A stretch of 64,000 bases of DNA from Actinomycetales bacterium (GTDB taxonomy: Bacteria > Actinomycetota > Actinomycetes > Actinomycetales > Cellulomonadaceae), in NCBI GenBank assembly GCA_020444245.1, contig JAHLLI010000023.1:1-64000 (forward strand), written 5' to 3'. The notes under the pieces are model-generated. The model searched no databases and had not been told where the DNA came from. It was given only the letters and a program-made list of their open reading frames with translations. The translations under genes and the position numbers were made by a program. Shown here one piece after another: positions 46,713-56,355 of the stretch; within the stretch, counting starts at the first letter, position 1, and each line of letters opens with the position of its first letter.

Positions 46713-48263
46713 ATGAGCGCGACCACCACGCGTCCGACGCCCGCCGCGTCCGACCTCGAGAGCCCCCGCACCTACCTGGTGCGCACCCTGGGCTGCCAGA
46801 TGAACGTCCACGACTCCGAGCACATGGCCGGGCTTCTGGAGGAGGCCGGACTGGTGCGCGCGGACCCCGCCGAGGAGGCCGCCTGGTCGGCAGACGTCGT
46901 GGTGCTCAACACCTGCGCGGTGCGCGAGAACGCCTCGACGCGCCTGTACGGCAACCTCGGCCAGCTGGCCGCGCTCAAGGCGGCCCGGCCGGGGATGCAG
47001 ATCGCCGTCGGCGGCTGCCTGGCGCAGAAGGATCGCGGTGAGATCGTCCGGCGGGCGCCATGGGTGGACGTGGTGTTCGGCACGCACAACATCGACGTCC
47101 TGCCGCGGTTGCTCGACCGCGCCCGGCACAACGCGGCCGCACAGGTGGAGATCGCCGAGTCGCTCCAGGTGTTCCCCTCGACGCTCCCCACCCGACGCGA
47201 GTCGGTCTACGCGGGCTGGGTCTCGATCAGCGTGGGCTGCAACAACACGTGCACGTTCTGCATCGTGCCGTCGCTGCGCGGCAAGGAGCGCGACCGGCGG
47301 CCGGGCGAGATCCTCGCCGAGGTCGAGGCCCTGGTGGCCTCGGGGGCGATCGAGGTCACGCTGCTCGGGCAGAACGTCAACACCTACGGGGTCGAGTTCG
47401 GCGACCGCGGCGCGTTCGCGGACCTGCTGCGTTCGGTCGGGGCGGTGCCGGGCATCGAACGGGTCCGGTTCACCTCGCCGCACCCCGCGGCGTTCACCGA
47501 CGACGTGATCGCCGCGATGGCCGAGACCCCGACCGTCATGCCCTCGCTGCACATGCCGCTGCAGTCCGGTTCGGACCGCGTGCTGCGGGCGATGCGCCGC
47601 TCCTACCGGTCGACGCGCTTCCTGGGGATCCTGGAGCGGGTGCGCGCGGCGATCCCGGACGCGGCGATCTCGACCGACGTCATCGTCGGCTTCCCTGGGG
47701 AGACCGAGGAGGACTTCGCGGAGACGCTGCGGGTGGTCGAGCAGGCCCGGTTCGCCTCGGCGTTCACGTTCCAGTACTCCCAGCGCCCCGGCACGCCCGC
47801 CGCGGAGCTGCCCGACCAGCTGCCCAAGGAGGTCGTCCAGGAGCGCTACGAACGCCTGGTCGCGCTCCAGGAGCGGGTCTCCGAGCAGGAGAACGCCGCC
47901 CAGGTCGGCCGGACCCTCGAGGTCCTGGTCGCCGAGGGCGAGGGCCGCAAGGACGAGGCGACGCACCGGATCAGCGGCCGGGCCGCCGACAACCGCCTCG
48001 TGCACCTGGCCCTGCCGCCGGAGCTCGCGGACCGCGCACCGGGCGAGCCGGGCGTGCCGCGCCCGGGGGACCTCGTCACCGTCCGGGTCACCTACGGTGC
48101 CCCGCACCACCTGGTCGCCGACTCCGCGCTGGCCGGTGGGCCGTTCGAGGTGCGCCGCACGCGCTCGGGCGACGCGTGGCAGGCGGCCAGGGATGACACC
48201 CACGACCACGGCGCCGCGCCGTCCGGGGGTCCGGTGCCGCTGGGGATGCCGGCCCGGCGCTGA
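46713..48263 (+). CDS. miaB: tRNA-2-methylthio-N6-dimethylallyladenosine synthase
   Basis: MiaB adds the methylthio group to i6A37 of tRNAs reading UNN codons. The 516-residue radical-SAM protein has an N-terminal UPF0004 domain with Cys residues in [22 protein letters not shown] and GGCLAQKD. The radical-SAM cluster CNNTCTFC follows (CxxxCxxC), then a C-terminal TRAM domain. The substrate-making partner miaA lies 3.3 kb downstream. The arrangement near gluABCD and recA/recX is conserved in actinobacteria. Confidence 0.97.
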   Translation: MSATTTRPTPAASDLESPRTYLVRTLGCQMNVHDSEHMAGLLEEAGLVRADPAEEAAWSADVVVLNTCAVRENASTRLYGNLGQLAALKAARPGMQIAVGGCLAQKDRGEIVRRAPWVDVVFGTHNIDVLPRLLDRARHNAAAQVEIAESLQVFPSTLPTRRESVYAGWVSISVGCNNTCTFCIVPSLRGKERDRRPGEILAEVEALVASGAIEVTLLGQNVNTYGVEFGDRGAFADLLRSVGAVPGIERVRFTSPHPAAFTDDVIAAMAETPTVMPSLHMPLQSGSDRVLRAMRRSYRSTRFLGILERVRAAIPDAAISTDVIVGFPGETEEDFAETLRVVEQARFASAFTFQYSQRPGTPAAELPDQLPKEVVQERYERLVALQERVSEQENAAQVGRTLEVLVAEGEGRKDEATHRISGRAADNRLVHLALPPELADRAPGEPGVPRPGDLVTVRVTYGAPHHLVADSALAGGPFEVRRTRSGDAWQAARDDTHDHGAAPSGGPVPLGMPARR

Positions 48264-48268
48264 CGCCC

Positions 48269-48715
48269 TCAGCCCTGCTCGGCGGGTGCAGTGGCGCGGA
48301 ACATCTGGATCGCGGTGACCAGGCCGCAGTCGAGCAGGAGTGCGAGCTGGGCGTCGGTCACCCCGTGCTCGAGGTCGACCGACATCTCGCCGTACAGGGC
48401 GAGGCCGTCCTCCTCCTCGCGCAGGTACGCCTTGGGCCAGATCCGGTCGCGGTTCCAGTCGTTGACCGCGAGGAGGGCCACTGCGCGGCGCTCGACCGGC
48501 AGGACGTGCTCGGCGCGACCGCGGACCTGGAGCACCTCGTTGCGCTCCCCGAGCACGATGAACCAGAACCGGTGCCCGTTCCAGACCCCGGCGACATCGC
48601 CGTCCTCGTCCCGTCTGGTGCGGTAGCCCTCGGCCTCGAGGTAGGCGGCGATCCGGTCCGCTGACAGCGGCGTGGGTCGCTCGGGAGTCGCGCCGGAGGC
48701 GCTCGCGGCACTCAC
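48269..48715 (-). CDS. YbjN domain protein, copy 1
   Basis: The 148-residue protein has the YbjN (type III secretion chaperone-like) fold signature: LSADRIAAYLEAEGYRTRRDEDGDVAGVWNGHRFWFIVLGERNEVLQVRGR, then NDWNRDRIWPKAYLREEEDGLALYGEMSVDLEHGVTDAQLALLLDCGL. The actinobacterial pair is conserved between miaB and miaA, but its role is unknown. The GTG start at 48715 overlaps the end of the second YbjN gene by 4 nt, so both are made from one transcript. Confidence 0.82.
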   Translation of the reverse strand: MSAASASGATPERPTPLSADRIAAYLEAEGYRTRRDEDGDVAGVWNGHRFWFIVLGERNEVLQVRGRAEHVLPVERRAVALLAVNDWNRDRIWPKAYLREEEDGLALYGEMSVDLEHGVTDAQLALLLDCGLVTAIQMFRATAPAEQG

Positions 48716-49203
48716 GGCGCCTGCCCGGCCGGGTCGGGGTACCGCTCGTCGAGCTCGTCGAAGAACGCCCCTGCCGAGGACAGGCCGCACTCGATGAGCT
48801 GGCCCAGCTGGTCGTCGGTCACACCGGCACCGAGCTCGGTCGCGGTCTCGCAGACCGCGTGCACGGAGCCGTCGTCGCGTACCCGCACGTAGGCCTTGGG
48901 CCAGACCTTCTCGCTGTTCCAGGTGTTGCAGATCTCGAGCACCTCGGTGAGCCGCTCGATGGTGAACGACCGGTTCCACTGCCCGCGCACCTGCAGGATC
49001 TGCTCGTCGTCACCCAGCGCGAACAGGTAGAACATCCGCCCGCGCCACATGCCGCCGGTGTCGCCGTCCATGTCCACGAACCAGCCGTAGCCGCGCCGAG
49101 CCAGCCAGTTCTGGACCCGCTGTGCGGTCAGCGGGCTCGTCAGGGCAGGATCCGGCTCCGGGCGCGACCCGGCTCCGCCTCGTGTCTTCGAGAACCAGCC
49201 CAT
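48712..49203 (-). CDS. YbjN domain protein, copy 2
   Basis: The 163-residue protein starts [19 protein letters not shown] and then follows copy 1 closely: [51 protein letters not shown], then [50 protein letters not shown]. The shared WPKAY, GVTD.QL and CGL segments show a tandem duplication. It is the upstream gene of the pair and is divergent from the dioxygenase-like gene. Confidence 0.82.
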   Translation of the reverse strand: MGWFSKTRGGAGSRPEPDPALTSPLTAQRVQNWLARRGYGWFVDMDGDTGGMWRGRMFYLFALGDDEQILQVRGQWNRSFTIERLTEVLEICNTWNSEKVWPKAYVRVRDDGSVHAVCETATELGAGVTDDQLGQLIECGLSSAGAFFDELDERYPDPAGQAP

Positions 49204-49308
49204 CACGGTCCAGGGTAGCCGCGCCGGACCAGGGCGGGCGTCGGACCCGATCGCCTCGGGGGCGGGCGCGGCGCGGCGCTCCGGGACGTGACGACACGCA
49301 GGTGCGGC

Positions 49309-49314
49309 TACCGT
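49309..49314 (+). promoter_or_regulatory. Leaderless -10 (TACCGT)
   Basis: TACCGT ends 6 nt before the GTG at 49321. Confidence 0.45.
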
Positions 49315-49320
49315 CGGGTC

Positions 49321-49986
49321 GTGCTCGTCGCTGCCGCCCTCGTGCCTCCGACCGCCCTGCTCGTGCCGGGTGTGGCGGGCCGGGCCGACGTGCTGGACGC
49401 CGAGCGGCGGGCCTCGCTCGCCGCCGTGACCGCCGTGGTGGACGCCGGCCCGGCGCACGTCGTGGTGGTGACGCCCGGGTCGGCTCGTGCGGAGGGTCGC
49501 CTGCGGCCCACGTTCACCGCGGCCGGCGTGCCGGACTCGGCGTGGTCCGGCGGCGGGGAGGGCACGCCGGTGGACGATGTCGCCGCGGCGGTGGCGCTGT
49601 GGCTGCTGGACCGGTCCGGGTGGACGGGTCCGGTGCGGGTGGTCGGTGCGGCCGACGGGCCGCTGGCCGAAGCCGAGCTCCGGTCGCCGGGCCCGGTCGG
49701 TGCGGTGCTGGTCGGCGGGGGCAGTGCGCGTCGGGGGCCGCAGGCCCCGCTGGCCCAGGACCCTCGGGCGGTCGAGGCGGACGCGGCCCTGGAGGCCTGG
49801 CTGGCGACCCTCGACCCGGCCGGTCCGGCCGGGCTGGACGGCGCGCTCGCGGCCGAGCTGGCGATCAGCGCGCTCGGTCCGGCCCGGGTGCTGGCCGCGT
49901 GCGGGGAGCCGTTGCGGTGCGCCGGGGTGACCAGCACCGCCCCGTTCGACGCGACCTACCTGGTGGCCACGTGGGTGCCGGCGTGA
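49321..49986 (+). CDS. Class III extradiol dioxygenase-like protein
   Basis: The 221-residue Ala-rich protein begins [36 protein letters not shown] and resembles the actinobacterial protein that precedes miaA in the miaA-dapF-hflX cluster, distantly related to the LigB-type dioxygenase fold. The metal-binding His pair of true LigB enzymes is not evident, so enzymatic activity is doubtful. GTG 49321 is chosen from TACCGT 6 nt upstream; another GTG at 49288 is in frame. It overlaps miaA by 4 nt. Confidence 0.7.
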   Translation: MLVAAALVPPTALLVPGVAGRADVLDAERRASLAAVTAVVDAGPAHVVVVTPGSARAEGRLRPTFTAAGVPDSAWSGGGEGTPVDDVAAAVALWLLDRSGWTGPVRVVGAADGPLAEAELRSPGPVGAVLVGGGSARRGPQAPLAQDPRAVEADAALEAWLATLDPAGPAGLDGALAAELAISALGPARVLAACGEPLRCAGVTSTAPFDATYLVATWVPA

Positions 49987-50915
49987 GGGTGGCCGTGGTC
50001 GGTCCCACCGCGACCGGCAAGTCCGAGCTGGGCCTGGCGCTGGCGGAGGCGCTGGGCGGCGAGGTGGTCAACGCCGACGCGATGCAGCTCTACCGGGGTA
50101 TGGACATCGGGACCGCCAAGCTGACCGTCGCCGAGCGCCGGGGCGTCGCCCACCACCAGCTCGACGTGCTCGACGTCGGCGAGGAGGCGTCCGTCGCGGC
50201 CTACCAGCGGCACGCGCGCGCGGACCTCGAGGCGATCGAGGCGGGTGGCCGTACGGGCGTCGTGGTCGGCGGCTCGGGGCTGTACGTCCGTGCCCTGCTG
50301 GACCGGATGGAGCTGGCGCCCACGGATCCGGCGGTACGGGCCCGGCTCGAGTCCCGGCTCGCCGAGCTGGGCCCGGGCCTGCTGCACGACGAGCTCGCGC
50401 GCCTGGACCCGGCGGCCGCCGAGGCGATCGGCCGGAGCAATGCGCGGCGCATCGTGCGCGCCCTGGAGGTGATCGAGCTCACCGGTCGACCCCTTCGCGC
50501 CGCACTGCCGGAGCAGGAGTACGTCGCGGCGACGGTCCAGGTGGGCTTGGACTGCGCGCGCGACGTGCTGGACGCCAGGATCGAGGCGCGGGTCGACCGG
50601 ATGTGGGCAGCGGGCCTGGTCGACGAGGTGCGCGGGCTCGCCGACGCCATGGGCCGCACCGCCGCGCGGGCGGTCGGCTACGCGCAGGTGCTGGCCGTGC
50701 TGCGCGGCGAGACCGACGAGGCATCGGCGCGCGAGGCGACGGTGATCGCGACCCGCCGCCTCGCGCGCCGCCAGATGGGCTGGTTCGGCCGGGACCGCCG
50801 GGTGCACTGGCTCGACGCGACCGACCCCGACCTGGTCGAGCGGGCCCTGGAGGTCGTCGCCCGGGGCGGACAGCCGCCCGAGACCGCGCCTGCTCGCCGT
50901 ACCCTCGGGTCATGA
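49983..50915 (+). CDS. miaA: tRNA dimethylallyltransferase
   Basis: MiaA transfers the dimethylallyl group to A37, making i6A for MiaB. The 310-residue protein has the P-loop [17 protein letters not shown], the block [19 protein letters not shown] and the DMAPP-site [12 protein letters not shown], ending with [10 protein letters not shown]. The GTG overlaps the previous stop by 4 nt, and its own stop overlaps the dapF ATG by 4 nt. Confidence 0.97.
   Translation: MRVAVVGPTATGKSELGLALAEALGGEVVNADAMQLYRGMDIGTAKLTVAERRGVAHHQLDVLDVGEEASVAAYQRHARADLEAIEAGGRTGVVVGGSGLYVRALLDRMELAPTDPAVRARLESRLAELGPGLLHDELARLDPAAAEAIGRSNARRIVRALEVIELTGRPLRAALPEQEYVAATVQVGLDCARDVLDARIEARVDRMWAAGLVDEVRGLADAMGRTAARAVGYAQVLAVLRGETDEASAREATVIATRRLARRQMGWFGRDRRVHWLDATDPDLVERALEVVARGGQPPETAPARRTLGS
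50900..50905 (+). promoter_or_regulatory. Leaderless -10-like box (TACCCT) of dapF
   Basis: TACCCT inside the 3' end of miaA ends 6 nt before the dapF ATG. It could give dapF its own leaderless transcript besides read-through from miaA. Confidence 0.35.
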
Positions 50916-51829
50916 CCGGCCGGCTCGCGGTGACCAAGGGTCACGGCACGCAGAACGACTTCGTGCTGGTCGACGACCGTGCCGGCGAGCTCGACCTGGA
51001 CGCGGACCTGGTTCGGGCCCTGTGCGACCGGCGCGCCGGGATCGGGGCCGACGGGGTGCTCCGGCTGGTCGCCGGCGACCGGCTCGAGGACGGCGCGGCA
51101 GCGCTCGCCGAGGACCCGGCGGCCACCTGGTTCATGGACTACCGCAACGCCGACGGCTCGGTCGCGGAGATGTGCGGCAACGGCGTTCGCGTGATCGCCG
51201 CGTTCGCCGAGCGCCTGGGCCTGTGGGACGGCACCGTCGAGCTCGCGCTGGGTACCAGGGCCGGGGTGCGGCGGGTGCGTCGCACGGCCGACCCCGACGG
51301 CGGCGACGCTGCGTGGTACGCGGTCGACATGGGGCGCTGGGCCCTGCCGGGTGACCCCCGTGCGTCCGGCGTGGACGCCGAGGTCGCGGTGGCCGGCCTG
51401 CCGGTGGCCCGCGCCGGGCTGAGCGTCGACGTGGGCAACCCGCACACCGTGCTCGCGCTCGCCGACCTGGACGAGCTCGCGGCCGCGGACCTGAGCCGGG
51501 CGCCCCAGGTCGAGCCCGTGCCCCCGAACGGCAGCAACGTCGAGCTCGTGGTGCCGCTCGGCGAGCGGCGGCAGGGCGACGGCGTGGTCGGCGCGGTGCG
51601 TATGCGGGTGCACGAGCGCGGCGTGGGGGAGACCCGGTCGTGCGGCACCGGCGCGTGCGCCGCGGCGCTCGCGGTGCGGACGTGGGCGGGAGCGGGCGCC
51701 CCGGACACGTGGCGGGTCGAGGTCCCCGGCGGCGTGGTGCGGGTCGTCGTGGCCGGGGACCGGGTCGAGCTGGCCGGCCCCGCGGTGCTGGTCGCGGACC
51801 TGGTCGTGGACCTGGACGCCTTGGGCTGA
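50912..51829 (+). CDS. dapF: Diaminopimelate epimerase
   Basis: DapF interconverts LL- and meso-diaminopimelate for peptidoglycan and lysine. The 305-residue protein has both catalytic Cys motifs, [12 protein letters not shown] and [11 protein letters not shown], and the N-terminal [15 protein letters not shown], where Asn and Asp replace some canonical residues in the usual actinobacterial way. It is coupled to miaA by a 4-nt overlap. Confidence 0.97.
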   Translation: MTGRLAVTKGHGTQNDFVLVDDRAGELDLDADLVRALCDRRAGIGADGVLRLVAGDRLEDGAAALAEDPAATWFMDYRNADGSVAEMCGNGVRVIAAFAERLGLWDGTVELALGTRAGVRRVRRTADPDGGDAAWYAVDMGRWALPGDPRASGVDAEVAVAGLPVARAGLSVDVGNPHTVLALADLDELAAADLSRAPQVEPVPPNGSNVELVVPLGERRQGDGVVGAVRMRVHERGVGETRSCGTGACAAALAVRTWAGAGAPDTWRVEVPGGVVRVVVAGDRVELAGPAVLVADLVVDLDALG

Positions 51830-51863
51830 GGCTCGGGGGATCCCGGGACGGGCGCTCCCCGCG

Positions 51864-52463
51864 TCAGTCGTGCGGTCCGACCCGCAGCACCCGGAAGCCC
51901 TTCGCGGACGCTGCTTTCGTCGTCGCGAGACCCTGCCCGCGCAGCCAGTCCGCGAGCGAGTCCGACCCCAGGGTCCGCTGCACCACGAGCCACGCCTGCC
52001 CGTCCGGCTCCAGCCGCCCGAGCCAGCGTGTGAGCATCGCGTGCAGCGCGTCCTTGCCCACCCGGATCGGCGGGTTGGACCAGATGGCCGCGAACGTCAC
52101 GTCGTCGGGCACCTCGTCCGGCTCGACCACCCGCAGGTTCGTCAGCCCCAGGTCCGCGGCCGTGCGGCGCAGGAGGTCCAGGGCACGCCGGTTGACGTCC
52201 ACGGCCCACACGGTCGCCGCGGGCGACTCCAGCGCGAGGGTCAGCGCGATCGGCCCCCAGCCGCAGCCGAGGTCGAGCAGGTCACCGGTGGCCGGCGGAG
52301 TCGGCACGCTGCGCAGGAGCACCCGGGTGCCCAGGTCCAGCCGCCCGGCGGAGAACACTCCCGGGGCGGTGTGCACGGTGACCTCGCGCCCGGCCAGCTC
52401 GACGGTCAGGGTGCCGCGCTCGTCGGCGGAGGCCGGCTCCGCGGTGAAGTAGTGCTCGACCAC
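51864..52463 (-). CDS. Class I SAM-dependent methyltransferase (RsmC-like)
   Basis: The 199-residue protein has SAM motif I as LLDLGCGWGPIALTLAL, an acidic motif II (VWAVDVNRRAL) and the base-methylating NPPI motif in IWSNPPIRVGKDAL. This is the RsmC/RlmG type, which modifies guanine N2 in rRNA. It is a single-domain form, shorter than E. coli RsmC. The GTG start has TAGGGT at leaderless spacing. It is convergent with dapF. Confidence 0.88.
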   Translation of the reverse strand: MVEHYFTAEPASADERGTLTVELAGREVTVHTAPGVFSAGRLDLGTRVLLRSVPTPPATGDLLDLGCGWGPIALTLALESPAATVWAVDVNRRALDLLRRTAADLGLTNLRVVEPDEVPDDVTFAAIWSNPPIRVGKDALHAMLTRWLGRLEPDGQAWLVVQRTLGSDSLADWLRGQGLATTKAASAKGFRVLRVGPHD

Positions 52464-52469
52464 GCGCGC

Positions 52470-52475
52470 ACCCTA
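52470..52475 (-). promoter_or_regulatory. Leaderless -10 (TAGGGT) of methyltransferase gene
   Basis: On the minus strand TAGGGT ends 6 nt before the GTG at 52463. Confidence 0.45.
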
Positions 52476-52591
52476 CCGAGCCGCGCCGCTGCGTAGCCCG
52501 CGTCGGGGCGCCACGTCGCACTGCGCCCGTGGTGAAATGCCTCGCCGCGCCTGTGGCGGGGTGTCACTCTTGAGGGAGACGAAAGGACCGC

Positions 52592-54106
52592 ATGACTCCG
52601 ACCAGCCCCACCTCCGACCGCGGCGACGTCCAGGCCGACCTCGACGCCGTCGGCCTGGCCGACGACGTCGTCGCGCGGGTGCTCGCGCGCGCCGGACGCA
52701 CCGCCGTCGACGAGGGCGACACGCGCGCCCAGGAGCACGACGGCGAGCAGCTGGACCGGGAGGAACGCGCCGCGCTGCGCCGGGTTGCCGGGCTGTCCAC
52801 CGAGCTCGCCGACGTCACCGAGGTCGAGTACCGCCAGCTGCGCCTGGAGCGTGTCGTCCTCGTGGGGCTCCAGACGGGTGGCGACGCCGTCGAGGCCGAG
52901 GTGTCCCTGCGCGAGCTCGCCGCGCTGGCCGAGACCGCGGGCTCGGAGGTGCTCGACGGGCTCCTGCAGCGCCGCGCCAACCCGGACCCCGGCACCTACC
53001 TGGGCTCGGGGAAGGCTGCCGAGCTCGCCGACCTGGTCGCGGACTCGGGCGCGGACACCGTCATCGTGGACGGTGAGCTCGCGCCCTCCCAGCGGCGCGC
53101 CCTGGAGGACGTCGTCAAGGTCAAGGTCATCGACCGGACCGCCCTGATCCTGGACATCTTCGCCCAGCACGCCAAGTCCCGGGAGGGCAAGGCCCAGGTC
53201 GAGCTGGCCCAGCTCGAGTACCTGCTCCCGCGCCTGCGCGGCTGGGGCGACTCGATGTCCCGGCAGGCCGGCGGCCGGGTCGCCGGCGGTGCGGGCATCG
53301 GCTCGCGCGGCCCCGGCGAGACCAAGATCGAGCTGGACCGTCGCCGGATCCGCACCCGGATGTCCAGGCTCCGCCGTGACATCGCACAGATGGCACCGGC
53401 CCGGCGGACCCGCAGGTCGGGCCGGCGCCGGCACCATGTGCCGGCGGTCGTGATCGCCGGGTACACCAACGCGGGCAAGTCCAGCCTGCTCAACCGCCTG
53501 ACCGGCGCCGGGGTGCTGGTGGAGAACGCGCTGTTCGCCACGCTGGACCCCACGGTCCGGCGCGCCCAGACACCGGACGGGCGGACCTACACCCTCAGCG
53601 ACACCGTCGGCTTCGTCCGCGCCTTGCCGCACCAGCTGGTCGAGGCGTTCCGCTCGACCCTGGAGGAGGTCGGCGAGGCCGACGTCCTGCTGCACGTCGT
53701 GGACGTGGCCCACCCCGACCCCGAGGGGCAGGTCGCAGCGGTGCGCGAGGTGCTCGGCGAGATCGACGGGATCGACCACGTGCACGAGATCGTCGTGCTC
53801 AACAAGGCAGACGTCGCAGACCCGGAGACCGTCGCGCGGATGCTGCGCCGAGAGCCGGGCGCGGTCGTGGTGTCCGCGCACACGGGCGCGGGTCTGGCCG
53901 AGCTGCGCGACCGGATCTCCGACGCACTGCCCCGCCCGCAGGCGCACGTGGACCTCGTGGTGCCGTACACCCGGGGCGACCTGGTCAGCCGGGCGCACGA
54001 CGAGGGCGAGGTCGCGGTCGAGCACACTGCCGACGGCACGGTGGTCCGCGGCCGGGTGGACCCCGATCTCGCGGCCGCGCTGGAGCGGGCCGCGAACCAG
54101 GGCTGA
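52592..54106 (+). CDS. hflX: Ribosome-associated GTPase HflX
   Basis: HflX binds the 50S subunit and splits stalled or hibernating ribosomes. The 504-residue protein has an N-terminal HflX domain (DRTALILDIFAQHAKSREGKAQVELAQLEYLLPRL) and a Gly-rich linker GGRVAGGAGIGSRGPGETKIELDRR. The G domain shows VVIAGYTNAGKSSLLNRLTG (P-loop), SDTVGFVRALP and LNKADV. AAAGGA lies about 7 nt before the ATG. The miaA-dapF-hflX order is conserved in actinobacteria. Confidence 0.97.
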   Translation: MTPTSPTSDRGDVQADLDAVGLADDVVARVLARAGRTAVDEGDTRAQEHDGEQLDREERAALRRVAGLSTELADVTEVEYRQLRLERVVLVGLQTGGDAVEAEVSLRELAALAETAGSEVLDGLLQRRANPDPGTYLGSGKAAELADLVADSGADTVIVDGELAPSQRRALEDVVKVKVIDRTALILDIFAQHAKSREGKAQVELAQLEYLLPRLRGWGDSMSRQAGGRVAGGAGIGSRGPGETKIELDRRRIRTRMSRLRRDIAQMAPARRTRRSGRRRHHVPAVVIAGYTNAGKSSLLNRLTGAGVLVENALFATLDPTVRRAQTPDGRTYTLSDTVGFVRALPHQLVEAFRSTLEEVGEADVLLHVVDVAHPDPEGQVAAVREVLGEIDGIDHVHEIVVLNKADVADPETVARMLRREPGAVVVSAHTGAGLAELRDRISDALPRPQAHVDLVVPYTRGDLVSRAHDEGEVAVEHTADGTVVRGRVDPDLAAALERAANQG

Positions 54107-54148
54107 GGCGCGCCCTCGGGATCGCGCGGACCCGTCCGGCTGAGCACC

Positions 54149-54154
54149 TAGGCT
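54149..54154 (+). promoter_or_regulatory. Leaderless -10 (TAGGCT) of dinG-like gene
   Basis: TAGGCT ends 6 nt before the GTG at 54161; no Shine-Dalgarno is present. No SOS box is seen nearby. Confidence 0.5.
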
Positions 54155-54160
54155 GCCGGG

Positions 54161-56260
54161 GTGGACCCGGCCGAGCTGCTCGACGAGGCGGTGCACGCCC
54201 TCGGTGGCGTGCGACGCGACGGCCAGCGGGCCATGGCCGAGGCGGTCGCCGGTGCGATCGACCGTGGCGAGCACCTGCTGGTCCAGGCCGGCACCGGCAC
54301 GGGCAAGTCCCTGGCCTACCTGGTCCCGGCGGTGCGCCACGCGGTGCTCGCCGACGAGACGGTGGTGGTCTCCACGGCGACCCTCGCGCTCCAGCGCCAG
54401 GTGATCACCCGGGACCTGCCCCTCGTCGCGTCCGCGGTCGCCCCTCACCTGCCGCGCCCGCCGCAGATCGCGCTGCTCAAGGGCTGGCACAACTACGTCT
54501 GCAAGCACAAGCTGGCCGGCGGTTACCCGGCCGACGAGCCCGCCGCCCTGTTCGACCTCGGCGACGTCCCCGGTGCGGCCGACCATCCCCAGGCGCAGGC
54601 CTCCGACCTCGGGCGCCAGGTGCTCGCCGTGCGCGAGTGGGCGGCCGAGACCAGCACCGGGGACCGGGACGACCTCGTCCCGGGGGTCAGCGACCGGGCG
54701 TGGCGTCAGGTGTCCCTGACCGCGATGGAGTGCCTGGGGCAGCGGTGCCCGATGGTCGACGAGTGCTTCGCCGAGGCCGCCCGGCACCGCGCCCACGAGG
54801 CCGATGTCGTGGTGACCAACCACGCGATGCTCGGGATCGCCGCGTCGGGCTCGCCCGGCGTGCTGCCCGAGCACGAGGTCCTGGTGGTCGACGAGGCCCA
54901 CGAGCTGGCCGACCGGATCACCACCCAGGCGACCGTCGAGCTGTCGCCTGCCGTGGCGCTGCACGCCGCGGGCCTCGCCCGCAGATTCGGCAAGGCCGAC
55001 GTCGAGGCGCTCGAAGGGGCCGCCCAGGCGCTCGCCGCCGAGCTCGGCCGCGTGCCTGACGGGCGGTTCCCCGACGGTCTTCCCGACGGGCTCACGACGG
55101 CGATCGCGACCGTGCGGGACGCGGCGCGGACCCAGCTGACCGCGCTGCGACCGACCCCGGGCCAGGCCCCGGACGGCGGGCTCACGATGGCGACCTCGAC
55201 GGTCACGGTCCTGCTCGAGGTGGCCGAGCGGATGCTCGGCGAGCCGGGGCGCGACGTGCTGTGGTGCACCCGCGACGAGCGGCCGGGGCAGCGCGGCTCC
55301 GGTGGGCCGCGACTGCTGGCCGCCCCGCTGGACGTCGCCGGGCTCGTGCGGGGCGGCCTGCTGGCCGGCCGGAGCGCGGTGCTGACCTCGGCGACCCTCA
55401 CCCTGGGCGGCAGCTTCACGCCGCTGGCTGTGGCGTCCGGGCTCTCGCCGCGTGACGAGATCACCGGCGCCGCGGGCGAGGGCGGGGCGTGGACCGCGGA
55501 CGACGACGCGGGAGCCGACGGCCGGCCGGGGGCCGGTCCGGGGGCGGACGGCGCGACGGGCGACGGGGGGCCGGTGGCTCAGCCGTGGCGTGGCCTGGAC
55601 GTGGGCAGCCCGTTCGACCACGCGCGGGCCGGCATCCTGTACGTCGCCCGGCACCTGCCCGCCCCGGGCCGCGAGCCGGCGACCGACGCCCAGCTGGACG
55701 AGATCGCCGCGCTGGTCTCCGCGGCGGGCGGGGCGACCCTCGGGCTGTTCTCCTCGCGCCGCGCGGCGGTCGCGGCCGCCGAGGCGATGCGCGAGCGGGT
55801 GGACGTGCCGGTGCTCTGCCAGGGTGACGACCAGCTTCCGACGCTCGTGGCCCGGTTCGCCGAGGAGGAGGCGACCTGCCTGTTCGGCACCCTGTCGCTG
55901 TGGCAGGGCGTGGACGTGCCCGGCCGGGCCTGCCGGCTGGTGCTCATCGACCGGATCCCGTTCCCGCGGCCCGACGACCCGGTGCGTGCCGCGCGTACCG
56001 AGGCGGTGCAGGCCGCGGGCGGCAACGGCTTCATGGCCGTCTCGGCCACCCACGCGGCGTTGATGCTCGCCCAGGGCGCCGGGCGCCTGCTGCGCACCGA
56101 CGCGGACCGCGGCGTGGTCGCGGTGCTGGACCCGCGGCTGGTGACCGCGCGGTACGGCGAGTTCCTGGCGCGCTCGCTTCCGCCGTTCTGGCGCACGACC
56201 GACCGTGAGGTGGCGCTCGCCGCGCTGGCCCGCCTGGCGGCCGGGCCGGCAGTCGACTGA
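54161..56260 (+). CDS. dinG: DinG/XPD-type ATP-dependent DNA helicase
   Basis: This superfamily 2 5'-3' helicase has 699 residues. It shows Walker A LVQAGTGTGKSLAYLVP, DEAH box VLVVDEAHEL and late motif GRLLRTDADRGVVAVLDPR. Four Cys residues between motifs I and II (NYVCKHKL and ECLGQRCPMVDECF) would bind a 4Fe-4S cluster as in XPD/DinG. A low-complexity insert of Gly, Ala and Asp (about residues 436-480) interrupts the second half. Despite the DinG name, there is no SOS box upstream. Confidence 0.93.
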   Translation: MDPAELLDEAVHALGGVRRDGQRAMAEAVAGAIDRGEHLLVQAGTGTGKSLAYLVPAVRHAVLADETVVVSTATLALQRQVITRDLPLVASAVAPHLPRPPQIALLKGWHNYVCKHKLAGGYPADEPAALFDLGDVPGAADHPQAQASDLGRQVLAVREWAAETSTGDRDDLVPGVSDRAWRQVSLTAMECLGQRCPMVDECFAEAARHRAHEADVVVTNHAMLGIAASGSPGVLPEHEVLVVDEAHELADRITTQATVELSPAVALHAAGLARRFGKADVEALEGAAQALAAELGRVPDGRFPDGLPDGLTTAIATVRDAARTQLTALRPTPGQAPDGGLTMATSTVTVLLEVAERMLGEPGRDVLWCTRDERPGQRGSGGPRLLAAPLDVAGLVRGGLLAGRSAVLTSATLTLGGSFTPLAVASGLSPRDEITGAAGEGGAWTADDDAGADGRPGAGPGADGATGDGGPVAQPWRGLDVGSPFDHARAGILYVARHLPAPGREPATDAQLDEIAALVSAAGGATLGLFSSRRAAVAAAEAMRERVDVPVLCQGDDQLPTLVARFAEEEATCLFGTLSLWQGVDVPGRACRLVLIDRIPFPRPDDPVRAARTEAVQAAGGNGFMAVSATHAALMLAQGAGRLLRTDADRGVVAVLDPRLVTARYGEFLARSLPPFWRTTDREVALAALARLAAGPAVD

Positions 56261-56322
56261 GTCATGGGCCACGGCTGCCCTCCCGAGTCATGGGCGACCG
56301 CGCCTTGTGCACCGGGCGCCTC

Positions 56323-56328
56323 TAGGCT
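56323..56328 (+). promoter_or_regulatory. Candidate ldh -10 (TAGGCT), leadered
   Basis: TAGGCT lies 27 nt before the ldh ATG and the gene also has a strong Shine-Dalgarno, so this transcript would have a leader of about 20 nt, unlike the leaderless genes. Confidence 0.4.
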
Positions 56329-56355
56329 GGGCACCTCCCAGCGAAGGAGGAGCAC

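Noticed and set aside
54107-54160. Possible SOS box before the dinG-like helicase
   Set aside because: The spacer was checked for TCGAAC/GTTCGA halves and none is present, despite the DinG name.
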